Below are positions 46,523 to 54,288 of a DNA stretch of 64,000 bases, in pieces. The DNA lies in assembly GCA_000372225.1 (NCBI GenBank), contig AQTY01000002.1, positions 1-64,000 on the forward strand, in the 5' to 3' direction. How positions within the stretch are numbered: position 1 is the stretch's first letter; each line of letters starts with the position of its first letter. The DNA is from Candidatus Nitromaritima sp. SCGC AAA288-L16. GTDB taxonomy: Bacteria; Nitrospinota; Nitrospinia; Nitrospinales; VA-1. The translations under genes and the position numbers were made by a program. The notes beneath the pieces were generated by a model. It made no database searches and was not told where the DNA came from. It saw only the letters and a list, made by a program, of their open reading frames with translations.

Positions 46523-46566
46523 AGTTAACCCCACCTTTTTATTTAAAGCCACTAACAAAACTGCCT
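46523..46566 (-). promoter_or_regulatory. Shared small-gene leader, copy 3
   Basis: GGCAGTTTTGTTAGTGG-CTTTAAATAAAAAGGTGG then ATG at 46522. The homology to copy 5 extends further upstream (ATTGATAAGTCAAAAACAAG), about 60 bp in all. Confidence 0.65.
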
Positions 46567-46594
46567 TACTTGTTTTTGACTTATCAATTATTGT

Positions 46595-46738
46595 TCATTT
46601 ATCATTTTCTTTTTTCTCAGAGTCATCTTTTGGGGTTGGAAAATTCTTAGAACCGTGCTGGATTTTTAATGCGTTATAAAAGAAAACTATACAGGAAAGT
46701 ACAAAAACAATGATTATTCCATCAATTAGGTAATCCAT
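46595..46738 (-). CDS. 47-aa membrane protein sharing its 3' end with bactofilin
   Basis: MDYLIDG then one membrane helix (IIIVFVLSCIVFFYNAL) and a tail KDDSEKKENDK. The last 37 nt are almost identical to the last 37 nt of the bactofilin gene (48934-48970). Preceded by leader copy 4. Confidence 0.55.
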   Translation of the reverse strand: MDYLIDGIIIVFVLSCIVFFYNALKIQHGSKNFPTPKDDSEKKENDK

Positions 46739-46744
46739 AATCTC

Positions 46745-46777
46745 TCATTATTTAAGGCCACTAACAAAACTACCTTT
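46745..46777 (-). promoter_or_regulatory. Shared small-gene leader, copy 4
   Basis: AAAGGTAGTTTTGTTAGTGG-CCTTAAATAATGAG upstream of the ATG at 46738. The GGGGG block is lost here (AATGAGAG instead). Confidence 0.55.
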
Positions 46778-46801
46778 AATTCTCCTTTTTATCGGCAATA
46801 C

Positions 46802-46930
46802 CTAGTTGCATATGAAAGCTGAGGGTACCCAAGTTCTTATCTGCTCAACTATTTTCTGCAATCTCTGGTTTTCTTGTTTTAGAAGTTTTACTTCTTCTTT
46901 CAATTTTTCATTTTTGTTGTCCGTTTCCAT
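46802..46930 (-). CDS. 42-aa coiled-coil peptide
   Basis: METDNKNEKLKEEVKLLKQE... forms a heptad-like coiled coil for ~28 residues and ends AFICN. It starts inside the 3' end of the ferredoxin gene (23-nt overlap, different frame), suggesting translational coupling. Confidence 0.45.
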   Translation of the reverse strand: METDNKNEKLKEEVKLLKQENQRLQKIVEQIRTWVPSAFICN

Positions 46931-47141
46931 TTTTTAGATCATCATCTTCATCATATTTGATCACTTCCACTGGACAACTCTTAGCCGCGTACTTAATTTT
47001 TTCTTCTAAACCTGAATAGTCAACCCCTTTTATAACTTGCGAACTTTCCCCATGTTTAACCTTAAAAACCTGTGGACAGTTAAGCTCTGAAAAACCACAA
47101 AAAATGCAGCCTTCTTCAATCCATACACGCGTAATAGCCAT
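46908..47141 (-). CDS. Small [4Fe-4S] ferredoxin
   Basis: 77 aa from MAITRVWIEEGCIFCGFSEL. Cysteines at GCIFCG, NCPQVF and KSCPVEVI give the CxxC...C...C-P set of single-cluster ferredoxins (Fer4_13/19-like). The tail is acidic. Leader copy 5 with GGGGG SD precedes it. Confidence 0.78.
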   Translation of the reverse strand: MAITRVWIEEGCIFCGFSELNCPQVFKVKHGESSQVIKGVDYSGLEEKIKYAAKSCPVEVIKYDEDDDLKNGNGQQK

Positions 47142-47184
47142 TGCTCTCACCCCCTTTTATTTAAAGCCACTGACAAAACTACCT
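47142..47184 (-). promoter_or_regulatory. Shared small-gene leader, copy 5
   Basis: AAGGTAGTTTTGTCAGTGG-CTTTAAATAAAAGGGGG before the ferredoxin ATG. The TAG of this leader is the stop codon of the upstream 43-aa gene. Confidence 0.65.
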
Positions 47185-47310
47185 TGTTTTTGATTTATCA
47201 ATTAATGAAAAAAGTATCCATAAAGTAAAAAAACCAACGACCACAAAAATTATGTAATAGGAGCAGAGGAAACCACCACAAGTAAAGTTAATATCTATCA
47301 TATTGCTCAT
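47179..47310 (-). CDS. 43-aa membrane peptide
   Basis: MSNMIDINFTCGGFLCS then a membrane helix (YYIIFVVVGFFTLWILFSLI) and DKSKTR. GGAAAG SD. The stop codon is embedded in leader copy 5. Confidence 0.5.
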   Translation of the reverse strand: MSNMIDINFTCGGFLCSYYIIFVVVGFFTLWILFSLIDKSKTR

Positions 47311-47324
47311 TAGTCTTTCCTTTT

Positions 47325-47438
47325 CTAAGTATGGCGAGGTTTGTTTTTTCCTTTAATCCTCTTCTTGAATAGGGAAATAAAAACCAAATAAATAGCCCAA
47401 AGAGCGACTATTAAAACTACGGAGTGAATATTCCTCAT
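47325..47438 (-). CDS. 37-aa membrane peptide
   Basis: MRNIHS then one membrane helix (VVLIVALWAIYLVFISLF) and a basic tail. A strong AAGGAG SD 5 nt upstream supports it. Confidence 0.5.
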   Translation of the reverse strand: MRNIHSVVLIVALWAIYLVFISLFKKRIKGKNKPRHT

Positions 47439-47487
47439 ATTACTCCTTCTTCAATATCCATCGTCTTCTGTGGAAGTATCGAAACTT

Positions 47488-47628
47488 TTATCTTGGTCGT
47501 TTATCTTTTGGTGAGAAAAATTGCGGTGGGTAATCTATGGGATCATATGACACATTTGAAATATAATTACCCGTCGCACACACAAATAAAAATAATGCGA
47601 TACCAAATATGTAAGCAAGTTTTCTCAT
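47488..47628 (-). CDS. 46-aa exported or membrane peptide
   Basis: MRKLAYIFGIALFLFVCATGN: a signal-like segment with a possible lipobox Cys, then a short Tyr/Pro-rich tail (YDPIDYPPQFFSPKD). Weak SD (GGGG). First visible gene of the minus-strand array. The 347 bp to its right (47629-47975) contain no gene I can support. Confidence 0.42.
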   Translation of the reverse strand: MRKLAYIFGIALFLFVCATGNYISNVSYDPIDYPPQFFSPKDKRPR

Positions 47629-47975
47629 AACCCCATCACACAATTATTATATTCATTGCAGACACATCACCGACAGCCAAACCAAGTAAACTTTCCCTGT
47701 AACGAGAAATAGTTGTCATTAATTGCAAACGTGGTTTGGTTTTTATAATATGATAGTACAACAACTAGGTATGGTTATGAAGCAGGATCAATTCTGAGGT
47801 GCTAGCGATACCTAAAAAGGGGTACTACAGGAATTATTATTGGAGACCTTAACCTGATCCCTTCCTCACCTTGCCTCTCCCTGTCGACTGGCATAAAATA
47901 GCCTCATGAAAAGTAAGATATTTTAATAAAACTTAAGTTTATAAAACTATTCGATATGGGGGGGGAATTCAATCA

Positions 47976-48161
47976 GTGCTTATTGTTTTGGGTTTAATTT
48001 TCTCTATAGAACTTTTATTTGGTTATGATGTTCTATGCTTTCTTACATTCCAGACTGTTTGTGAAACAAATGATTTTGATTTAAATGTTTGTAAAAGAAC
48101 TATCAAGGCAGAGGTTTATAATGCGGCAGGAGAAAACGAATTCCCCCGTTTAGCATATTAA
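47976..48161 (+). CDS. Small membrane-anchored protein
   Basis: 61 aa, GTG start after a GGGGGGGAA SD. One membrane segment (VLGLIFSIELLFGYDVLCFL) and a tail with two cysteines (TVCET...NVCKR). No family recognised. Confidence 0.4.
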   Translation: MLIVLGLIFSIELLFGYDVLCFLTFQTVCETNDFDLNVCKRTIKAEVYNAAGENEFPRLAY

Positions 48162-48206
48162 CCACGTACACCATCGCAAGAATATACCAAAACAGGGGTC
48201 TGCGGC

Positions 48207-48410
48207 ATGAAAAGAGATACGAATGATGATTTGACATATGATCCCAACTATAAAGGAGGAAGAAAAATTGCTGAAGATGGAACCGGAACCCTGTTGTGGA
48301 TCGAAAGCGTCATACCAAATGAAACGGTAATAATGCATTGCCGCCCAAAATTAGAACCTATCAAACATCAGGCACGTTTTGGGTTTACCGTAAAAGGTTA
48401 CAGAGGATAA
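48207..48410 (+). CDS. Hypothetical small protein
   Basis: 67 aa hydrophilic protein (MKRDTNDDLTYDPNYKGGRK...). AGGGG lies ~9 nt upstream. No motif recognised; an overlapping minus-strand frame is less likely because it lacks an SD. Confidence 0.35.
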   Translation: MKRDTNDDLTYDPNYKGGRKIAEDGTGTLLWIESVIPNETVIMHCRPKLEPIKHQARFGFTVKGYRG

Positions 48411-48514
48411 TGCAGATTAGAAAGGTACTCTGTGCAAAACCATTTTACTGTCTCCTCTATTACTGAGTTCGGCCAACTCTAATGTGCTAGCGACCCTTAA
48501 ATCGGAGAGTAAAT

Positions 48515-48970
48515 ATGTTGTCAAAAAAAGGAGAACGTCGAAAGGTAACCATTGATGAAGCTAAAACTATTTTTGGCACAAATGCTGTGTTCAAAGGCGA
48601 ATTGACTTTTAAAGATACTCTGTGTATCGATGGGGAGTTCGAGGGTAAGTTGACGACAAGTGATAAGCTCATCGTTGCCGAGCAAGGGGTTGTCCTAGCA
48701 AATATCAAAGCTGGGACAGTTATTTGCAGAGGGAAAATCACAGGAAACATCATAGCCTCACAAAAGGTCGAAATATACTCCACAGGCAAAATCCTAGGCG
48801 ATGTGGATACCCCCTCCCTAATGATAGAACTTGGCGCTGTGATGCATGGTAAGAGCAATATGTCCGAATTTATAGATCATCCATCATTCTCAGTGACAGA
48901 GTTGACCCCGCTACCCACGCGAAAACCGGATTCAAAAGATGACTCTGAGAAAAAAGAAAATAATAAATAG
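48515..48970 (+). CDS. Bactofilin (polymer-forming cytoskeletal protein)
   Basis: 151 aa. The central right-handed beta-helix repeats are visible: FKGELTFKDTLCIDGEFEG, KLIVAEQGVVLANIKAGTVICRG, KITGNIIASQKVEIYSTGKILGD. Basic N-terminus and unstructured acidic C-terminus as in BacM/CcmA. Forms filaments that scaffold cell-envelope processes. The final 37 nt match the 46595 gene and the sequence then runs straight into a pilin pseudogene on the other strand. Confidence 0.9.
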   Translation: MLSKKGERRKVTIDEAKTIFGTNAVFKGELTFKDTLCIDGEFEGKLTTSDKLIVAEQGVVLANIKAGTVICRGKITGNIIASQKVEIYSTGKILGDVDTPSLMIELGAVMHGKSNMSEFIDHPSFSVTELTPLPTRKPDSKDDSEKKENNK

Positions 48971-48977
48971 TGGCGAA

Positions 48978-49290
48978 GGAGGAAGCGTAGCTACAACATC
49001 CGTGTTCTGGTTAAATCCGTAAGTCACTTCTTTAATTTTTGGAAGGTCACAGCCTTGAAGCGCATCGGTATCAAGCCAATACGCATTGCATAGCAGATGC
49101 ATGTCTTTTAGAGCTCGTTTGGAGTGAGCATCGTAGCCCCTGATCTTGTACTGGTTGAACTGTGGAATAGCGATAGCAAATAGAATACCGATGATTGCAA
49201 TGAAATGACAATCAGCAACTCAATTAAGGTAAAACCCCTTTCCTTGTCTTTAGTACAGCTCAACTTAGGTAACATTTCCCACCCCCTCAA
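48978..49290 (-). pseudogene. Type IV pilin pseudogene with 5-bp duplication
   Basis: ERG-FTLIELLIVI, then TCATT duplicated in tandem shifts the frame (translation runs on as SLQSSVFYLL). The shifted frame restores FAIAIPQFNQYKIRGYDAHSKRALKDMHLLCNAYW...CDLPKIKEVTYGFNQN and ends at the bactofilin junction without its C-terminal domain. Frameshifted and 3'-truncated copy of the pilin family. Confidence 0.8.
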
Positions 49291-49300
49291 CTAAAACTGG

Positions 49301-49606
49301 TTAAGGAGTGATATTTCCGCTCAAGTTCATAGTAAATGTTGTGGTGCTACTATTGTGCTTAACCGTGGCCGCGAAGCTAGCTTCCGTAGCACTGTCGGGG
49401 GGAATGCCTATACTGACACCCGGGGACGACTTAAAACCGTAGGCAGCCTGTGAGGTAGCAGTCATTGTGCAGATTTGGTCACTGCCATTATCAGACCAAT
49501 AGGCTTTGTATTGCTTTCTAATTAAATAAAAACCCCCATTTGTTTGATCTCTCGTGCCTACATAGAAATGTGGAAAACTGCCATTATTTGCCGTCAAGTG
49601 GCCCAT
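49301..49606 (-). pseudogene. Pilin C-terminal domain fragment fused to an element end
   Basis: The last ~70 codons (AYWSDNGSDQICTMTATSQAAYGF... and SSTTTFTMNLSG) resemble a pilin globular domain without its N-terminal helix. The first ~29 codons derive from the 38-bp repeat (49570-49607) and a word also found after tRNA-Pro copy C. Not a functional pilin. Confidence 0.55.
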
Positions 49607-49607
49607 T
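49570..49607 (-). repeat. 38-bp direct repeat, second copy
   Basis: Same 38 bp as 44095-44132, same orientation. Here it lacks the tRNA-Lys fragment and joins a pilin remnant. Confidence 0.7.
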
Positions 49608-49702
49608 TTAGGCTCCCAAATTCTCTACAAATATCTCTCATTAATAAAGAACCGTTTCCTTGCAGAAATTAGTAGGCGTAAAGAACTTAAAAGGAGATCA
49701 AA

Positions 49703-49846
49703 ATGAAAAAATATCTATTCGGTTTAGGAGCAATGTTAGTTAGTGCGGGATTGATGTTTGTGTTGATGCATGGGGAAGTGAGGGCGGATGATTATAATGA
49801 AATTAAATGCGAAATCAATAATTGCACTTTAGAACTTTACATCTAA
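49703..49846 (+). CDS. 47-aa exported peptide
   Basis: An AAAAGGAG SD precedes MKKYLFGLGAMLVSAGLMFV, signal ending VRADD, and a ~18-residue tail with two Cys (KCEINNC). The same signal module recurs at 43190, 13333 and 61742. Overlaps the 49829 gene on the other strand by 18 nt. Confidence 0.5.
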   Translation: MKKYLFGLGAMLVSAGLMFVLMHGEVRADDYNEIKCEINNCTLELYI

Positions 49847-50038
49847 TTCAAAAATATTTTTTACGGATTCTCTCGATAAGAACGTTCCACTAGTAGAATA
49901 TGTTGGTTCGTTTTTTACATTAACTTTTGCAGTTTTCTTTTCATAAAAATTTTGTGGAATAATTTGTGCACACGCAGTCCCGCCTATTAGAACCAATATC
50001 AATATTCCCGTTGGTAGCTTGTAGTTTTCGGTAGTCAT
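49829..50038 (-). CDS. Small exported/lipoprotein-like protein
   Basis: 69 aa. A hydrophobic segment (GILILVLIGGTACAQ) contains a Cys in a loose lipobox; the tail is charged. AAGGAAG SD as for the neighbour upstream, 6 nt from its stop, so a two-gene unit. Confidence 0.45.
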   Translation of the reverse strand: MTTENYKLPTGILILVLIGGTACAQIIPQNFYEKKTAKVNVKNEPTYSTSGTFLSRESVKNIFELDVKF

Positions 50039-50044
50039 ACTTCC

Positions 50045-50248
50045 TTATCTTCTATACTTTCTAGGAAGGGAGAAACGAGGCCTAACATAATCATGAAGAA
50101 CTCTACCCTTAGTGACCTTGAGAAGTTTGTCCATATACTCTTCCCCATAATAGTCAATGGCTGATCTGCGGTTTTTGTGGAAATGTTCTTCATCCACTGG
50201 TGTTAGAAATTGTCTTGGGTCTTGAAACTTGTTTGGTGTGTTAGCCAT
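50045..50248 (-). CDS. Hypothetical small protein (KNRRS-x2-DYY)
   Basis: 67 aa, hydrophilic and basic. The N-terminal KNRRSAIDYY is shared with the 40-aa peptide at 61300-61422, as is the whole upstream leader (50249-50311). AAGGAAG SD. Function unknown. Confidence 0.5.
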   Translation of the reverse strand: MANTPNKFQDPRQFLTPVDEEHFHKNRRSAIDYYGEEYMDKLLKVTKGRVLHDYVRPRFSLPRKYRR

Positions 50249-50311
50249 ACTTCCTTATCGATATAATGGTTCTATATCTAAAGGGGAAATATATTAACAC
50301 CTTTAAACAAA
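50249..50311 (-). promoter_or_regulatory. Second-type leader, copy 1
   Basis: The minus strand reads TTTGTTTAAAGGTGTTAA...ATTTCCCCTTTAG...ACCATTATATCGATAAGGAAG then ATG. Nearly the same as 61423-61484, including promoter-like TTATAT and the SD region. Confidence 0.55.
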
Positions 50312-50469
50312 AGGGTTTAAGGTGCTTGGTCGGTTGACTCCACTGAGGGTACGTGGCGGCGAAAAACAGCTAGACTTTCCTTATTATATAAGTGGACAAA
50401 TCTATAGAAGCAGATTTAATGACTCAATCCCAGTTTGCTAGAGTCTTCGGGGCTGGCGGGGTTTTTGGT

Positions 50470-50691
50470 TCAGGCAATATTTGATAATTTTTCATATTGT
50501 TTCGCCCAAACAAATGAGGGTTTTTGGCAAATATGATCGGTTGTAACAAAGGCACAGACATTTTCCAGCGAGTTATTTCCACAGGTATCTGGACTACGAT
50601 GCCGACAGCCATAGGTTTGGCAGGGCGAATCTTGAGGTTTTAAGGCGGTGTTGACGTCAACGTGTAAAAAATGCATCGGGAATTCTACCAC
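50470..50691 (-). CDS. Cys-rich small protein, intact copy
   Basis: 73 aa (start GTG/ATG uncertain; ATG at 50676). The core PQDSPCQTYGCRHRSPDTC, ENVCAFVTTDHIC and W-AKQYEKL has five Cys matching 18562-18846. Probably metal-binding; unknown family. The stretches 50312-50469 and 50692-50783 hold nothing else I can identify. Confidence 0.5.
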   Translation of the reverse strand: MVEFPMHFLHVDVNTALKPQDSPCQTYGCRHRSPDTCGNNSLENVCAFVTTDHICQKPSFVWAKQYEKLSNIA

Positions 50692-50783
50692 TTAAGGGTG
50701 ATTAAGGTGGGAATTTTTTCAAAATGAAAGCAAATTAACTAAATTCTTTTAAAGAATGGGGTTTTACTGACGCTTTGCAAAAG

Positions 50784-51053
50784 TTAAGTTAGTCCGCTAA
50801 GTAGGTTTCTTAGCTCTTCGTTGTCGGGTAGGTTTGTGGTACAAGCACCTCCCGACGAGTCAGTCTCTCCACCAAAGATAACAATGTCATTATCTACCAG
50901 TAGTGTTGGCGATGAAAAGTTCTTACCAAAACACCCTTCATGCAAGTCATCTTGGTTTATTTCTATAAATGCCAAACCAATTTCTTCAAGCATTTGTCTG
51001 GTTGCTTTATAGTTTGGGCAAGAACCAGAATATATAAGTGAAATATCTTTCAT
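50784..51053 (-). CDS. Thioredoxin/glutaredoxin-fold protein
   Basis: 89 aa. ISLIYSGSCPNYKATRQMLEEIGL is a glutaredoxin-like active-site region with one Cys (CPNY), followed by FSSPTLLVDNDIVIFG (cis-Pro) and SSGGACTT. Matches small redox-fold proteins found near mercury-resistance or unknown operons. Redox activity is inferred. Confidence 0.65.
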   Translation of the reverse strand: MKDISLIYSGSCPNYKATRQMLEEIGLAFIEINQDDLHEGCFGKNFSSPTLLVDNDIVIFGGETDSSGGACTTNLPDNEELRNLLSGLT

Positions 51054-51081
51054 GTCTTTCTATAGGAAGGTATGATCATGG

Positions 51082-51095
51082 AATGGTATACCATT
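51082..51095. promoter_or_regulatory. 14-bp perfect palindrome between divergent genes
   Basis: AATGGTATACCATT, a perfect palindrome 29 bp from the 51053 start and 20 bp from the 51115 start. Position suits an operator covering both promoters. Confidence 0.5.
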
Positions 51096-51114
51096 TAAAA
51101 TGAGGGGTTGAAAA

Positions 51115-51333
51115 ATGAATATCGATCCTGATTTACTCGAAAAAGTTAAAAAAGACAATGCAGAGTTTTGCAAACTTTACGAGGAACACACCGTGCTGAA
51201 GTCCAGAGTTGATAAGTTCAACAAAACGAAACTCATCACTCCTGAACAGGAAATAGAAAACAAAAAGTGTCAGAAAGAAAAATTAAATCTCAAGGACAAA
51301 ATGGAAGAGATCCTGAGTAATTATAACTCGTGA
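51115..51333 (+). CDS. DUF465 (YdcH-like) helical protein
   Basis: 72 aa. DNAEFCKLYEEHTVLKSRVDKFNK, LITPEQEIENKKCQKEKLNLKDKMEEIL is the two-helix DUF465 pattern. Cytoplasmic, function unknown. Confidence 0.75.
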   Translation: MNIDPDLLEKVKKDNAEFCKLYEEHTVLKSRVDKFNKTKLITPEQEIENKKCQKEKLNLKDKMEEILSNYNS

Positions 51334-51515
51334 GTAGTTCGCTGAATTAGCAACCTCCAGCTCCTGTAACGATTAAGCCAAAAGTGGAAATACTAACTTA
51401 AACAGTGGTACAACTTAACGGGGTAGGTCATCCTTTTTTGAGGCAGGGCTAAACTTGCCCCATTTTTTGTCGAAGAACATGTTAGAGAGGTCGATAATAA
51501 AAATAGGTGATTTAA

Positions 51516-51707
51516 ATGGATTCCGTTAGCTCAGTTGGAACTTTTTCAGAAAAGGTTCAAACCTCCCAACCTTCGTTGACCAAAAGAGGGTTGGTATTGC
51601 AGGGTAAAAACGTCAATCCTTCATTGGGAGCAGAAAAAGTTGCAACCCAAGAAACAACCCCTCCCCCGCAAACGCCCCAGAAAAACGCCATAGATATTAA
51701 GGCCTAA
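51516..51707 (+). CDS. Hypothetical small disordered protein
   Basis: 63 aa, Ser/Thr/Pro/Gln-rich, ending NAIDIKA. AGGTG upstream is a weak SD. No family recognised. The following 51708-52166 holds only the isolated tRNA-Pro terminator at 51902. Confidence 0.4.
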   Translation: MDSVSSVGTFSEKVQTSQPSLTKRGLVLQGKNVNPSLGAEKVATQETTPPPQTPQKNAIDIKA

Positions 51708-51901
51708 AATCTGCAGACATATTTCTCTCCATATTTTCTATACAAGGTATCCATCTTCCCTCTTTAAGTTATTAAAAAATAATAGTTTGACCACCTCGAT
51801 TCGTTCATGAACCTAAATTAATTCTAAGTTAATGGTTATTTCACCTTGCAGGCATACGAGGAAGATTTAATCCGATTTGACCTTCATTTGCCACCCTGAA
51901 C

Positions 51902-51939
51902 AAAAAATGGGTTACGGTTTAGGCCGTAGCCCATTTTTT
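51902..51939 (+). terminator. Isolated tRNA-Pro-type terminator (copy D)
   Basis: ATGGGTTACGG-TTTAGG-CCGTAGCCCAT then T6, identical to the hairpin of copies C, E and F, and followed by the same GGCATCTGGGG-CTAGCGTTTG tail as E. The tRNA half and arm are missing. Confidence 0.85.
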
Positions 51940-52166
51940 ATTTGGGGTGGCATCTGGGGCTAGCGTTTGGTATGGAGTGGGGGATAGCTTGCCAGCAACA
52001 TTAGTTAAATACAAAGGCACCATTATTTTTACGCTACGGATTTGAAAAATGAAGGCCCCCCATCTGTCCTCGAGTGTTTCCGTTGAAGACTATTGGTGGA
52101 AATGTTACTGTGCGATTTGGCAAGTTAATCTTGATTTTCCGATTAAAGACCCTCCCTTAAAATATT

Positions 52167-54133
52167 TTGCCTCTATTAAATAAAAAGAAATTTCTATCCT
52201 TTGTTGTTTTTTCTAACTTGATCGTTTTCTTCATACTCGAGTTATCCTCTTATTTTATTCTAAGAATATTTTACACACCAGATATATTAGCCGGAGAAGA
52301 GGGAGAATACGATTTAAGGTTGGACATAAATCCATTTATGGAATTTGATAAAGATATTGGGTACCACATCCGACGCGATCCCTTCACAAAAAAAACTAAA
52401 GCGTATCCGGTTACTCTGGAATCAGGAAACGAGGTACCCGGGATAATTTCTTATGATTCAAAAGAGGGAATTGTTAGAAGTAATAGGGGAGATATTTTGA
52501 TCAATAAATGGGGGTTTCGCGGCCCATATGTTGAAAAAGAAAAACCAAGTCACATTTATAGAATTATAACACTTGGAGGTTCTACAACTGCTGGAAAATA
52601 TGAAAATGAAGTCACCTACCCAAGGTTATTGGAAAGAATGTTAAACAGTCAAAGTGATGGTAGGAAATATTATCAAGTATTGAACTTTGGGGTATGGGGC
52701 TATAACTCATGTGATTTGAAAACGGTATACAAAAAAGAAGTCTTGGGATTTAACCCGGACATGATTCTAATTATGTCAGGTTGGAACGACATAGGAAAAC
52801 TAGGGCAGAACGGAATTAAGTCGATTGAAGACTACTGCAAAAATAATTACTCAGTTTTATCAAACTCCAACTTATACAGGTTGTTAGGTTTTTGGGTAAA
52901 AACGCCCTGGCAAGTAAAACAAAGATCACAATGGTCAATAGAAAATTTTCGAGGGAATTCAATTTTTTACCTGCAAAATATGCGGGAAATTATCTTTAAT
53001 GCCAAAAAAAGAAATATCTTGGTGGGTATGGTTGATTTGCCAGCTCTTTATGAAAAAAAAAGACCTAATGAAATAATAAAAAAACTATATCAGTTTATGA
53101 ACACAAGTATAGAACATATGGACTATCGGCTAAAGGCCGGATTGAAAATGAATGAGTTAATAAGGCAGATACCTGTAGAGTTTAAAAATGCTTTTCATGT
53201 TCATCATTCAATATCTTTTGGCTCAGAATATAAAAGCCTGTATTTTTGGGATGAGATTCATTCTAGTGGGGCGGGAAATCGGCTGTTAGCGTTTAACATC
53301 ATGGAAAAAATAAGCCATATAAATTCTAAGAAAAAAAACTAATTAAAAATAAAAAGAATAAAGCCTTAAATAAAAAAGAACTTGAAATAGAATACTTAAA
53401 AAGTATCGTATCCTCTTTTAGCATTGAAGATCTTGCTTTTACCTCATGTGTTGTTTATTACGGTGGATGTTCCTTTGTTAAAAGTGTTACGGGGGACGAG
53501 CAGGGGGGGCAGTATGTCACAAGTGTTACGGAGTTTTCGTTAGGTGTTTTACTGAACTTTTCAGAAGACGTTAGGCATCCAGAAATTAATGAATTAATTG
53601 AAAAATCATTAAAAAAAATAATTAAAATGTCACCCGATTTTTCACCACCATACTGGGTTCTTTCTCAATTTTATTATTCGACAGGGAAAATGGAGGTTGG
53701 TAACTTATGGTATCAAAAAGCTCATCTTATTAATCCTTTGCTTGGTGAGTCAAAATTTCTTGAACTATTTAATGGGTATAAAAAAAAGATTAGGAATAAC
53801 AAACTATTGATTAGTTTGCCCGATTTTTTAAAGTCTCTTAAAAACAAACCTCCAATGGGGATTTATAAAAATTTTAACCAACTTAAAGAATCTTTAACTT
53901 TAAAATTGAACCCATCTAAAAATATGCTTAGATACTTTGATGCCTACTATCATACTCCCTTAATGGTTCGGTCTATTTTTGAAAATTTGGTACAAGAGCT
54001 AATCTCGGTAAAAAAATTTCAGACGGCATTAGAAATCTCCCGAAAATTAAAGTCTATAAAACCTGAATATAACTTTAGAAGAATTTTTGGTGACTATGAA
54101 AATCGAATAAATAAGCTAAAGTTAGCATCCTAA
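52167..54133 (+). CDS. SGNH hydrolase with TPR-like C-terminus, split by a -1 frameshift at A8
   Basis: The first frame (391 aa, TTG start) has a membrane anchor, the GGSTTAG nucleophile block, SGWNDIG and the WDEIHSSGAGNR catalytic Asp/His. It ends AAG AAA AAA AAC TAA (A8 at 53331-53338). Re-reading one A there opens a frame that is closed immediately upstream (TAA at 53327) but runs uninterrupted for ~264 codons to 54133 with TPR-like helices (SPPYWVLSQFYYSTGKMEVG). That frame has no start codon before 53627. One protein of ~655 aa by slippage, a mutation or a miscall. Confidence 0.8.
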
Positions 54134-54158
54134 TTTGGATAAAGGCTTGTAAATTTCC

Positions 54159-54253
54159 ATCCATGCTTTGGGAGCAGGGGGTCGGAGGTTCAAATCCTCT
54201 CGCCCTGACCATTTAAAACAATGGGTTACGGTTTAGGCCGTAGCCCATTTTTT
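54159..54253 (+). repeat. tRNA-Pro 3'-half repeat, copy E (arm missing)
   Basis: Begins at CCATGC-TTTGGGA-GCAGG, continues with T arm, GACCA end and terminator. The upstream dyad arm is absent. Directly follows the SGNH-TPR gene (26 bp after its stop). Confidence 0.85.
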
Positions 54254-54288
54254 ATTTGGGGCGGCATCTGGGGTAGCGTTTTGACGGT

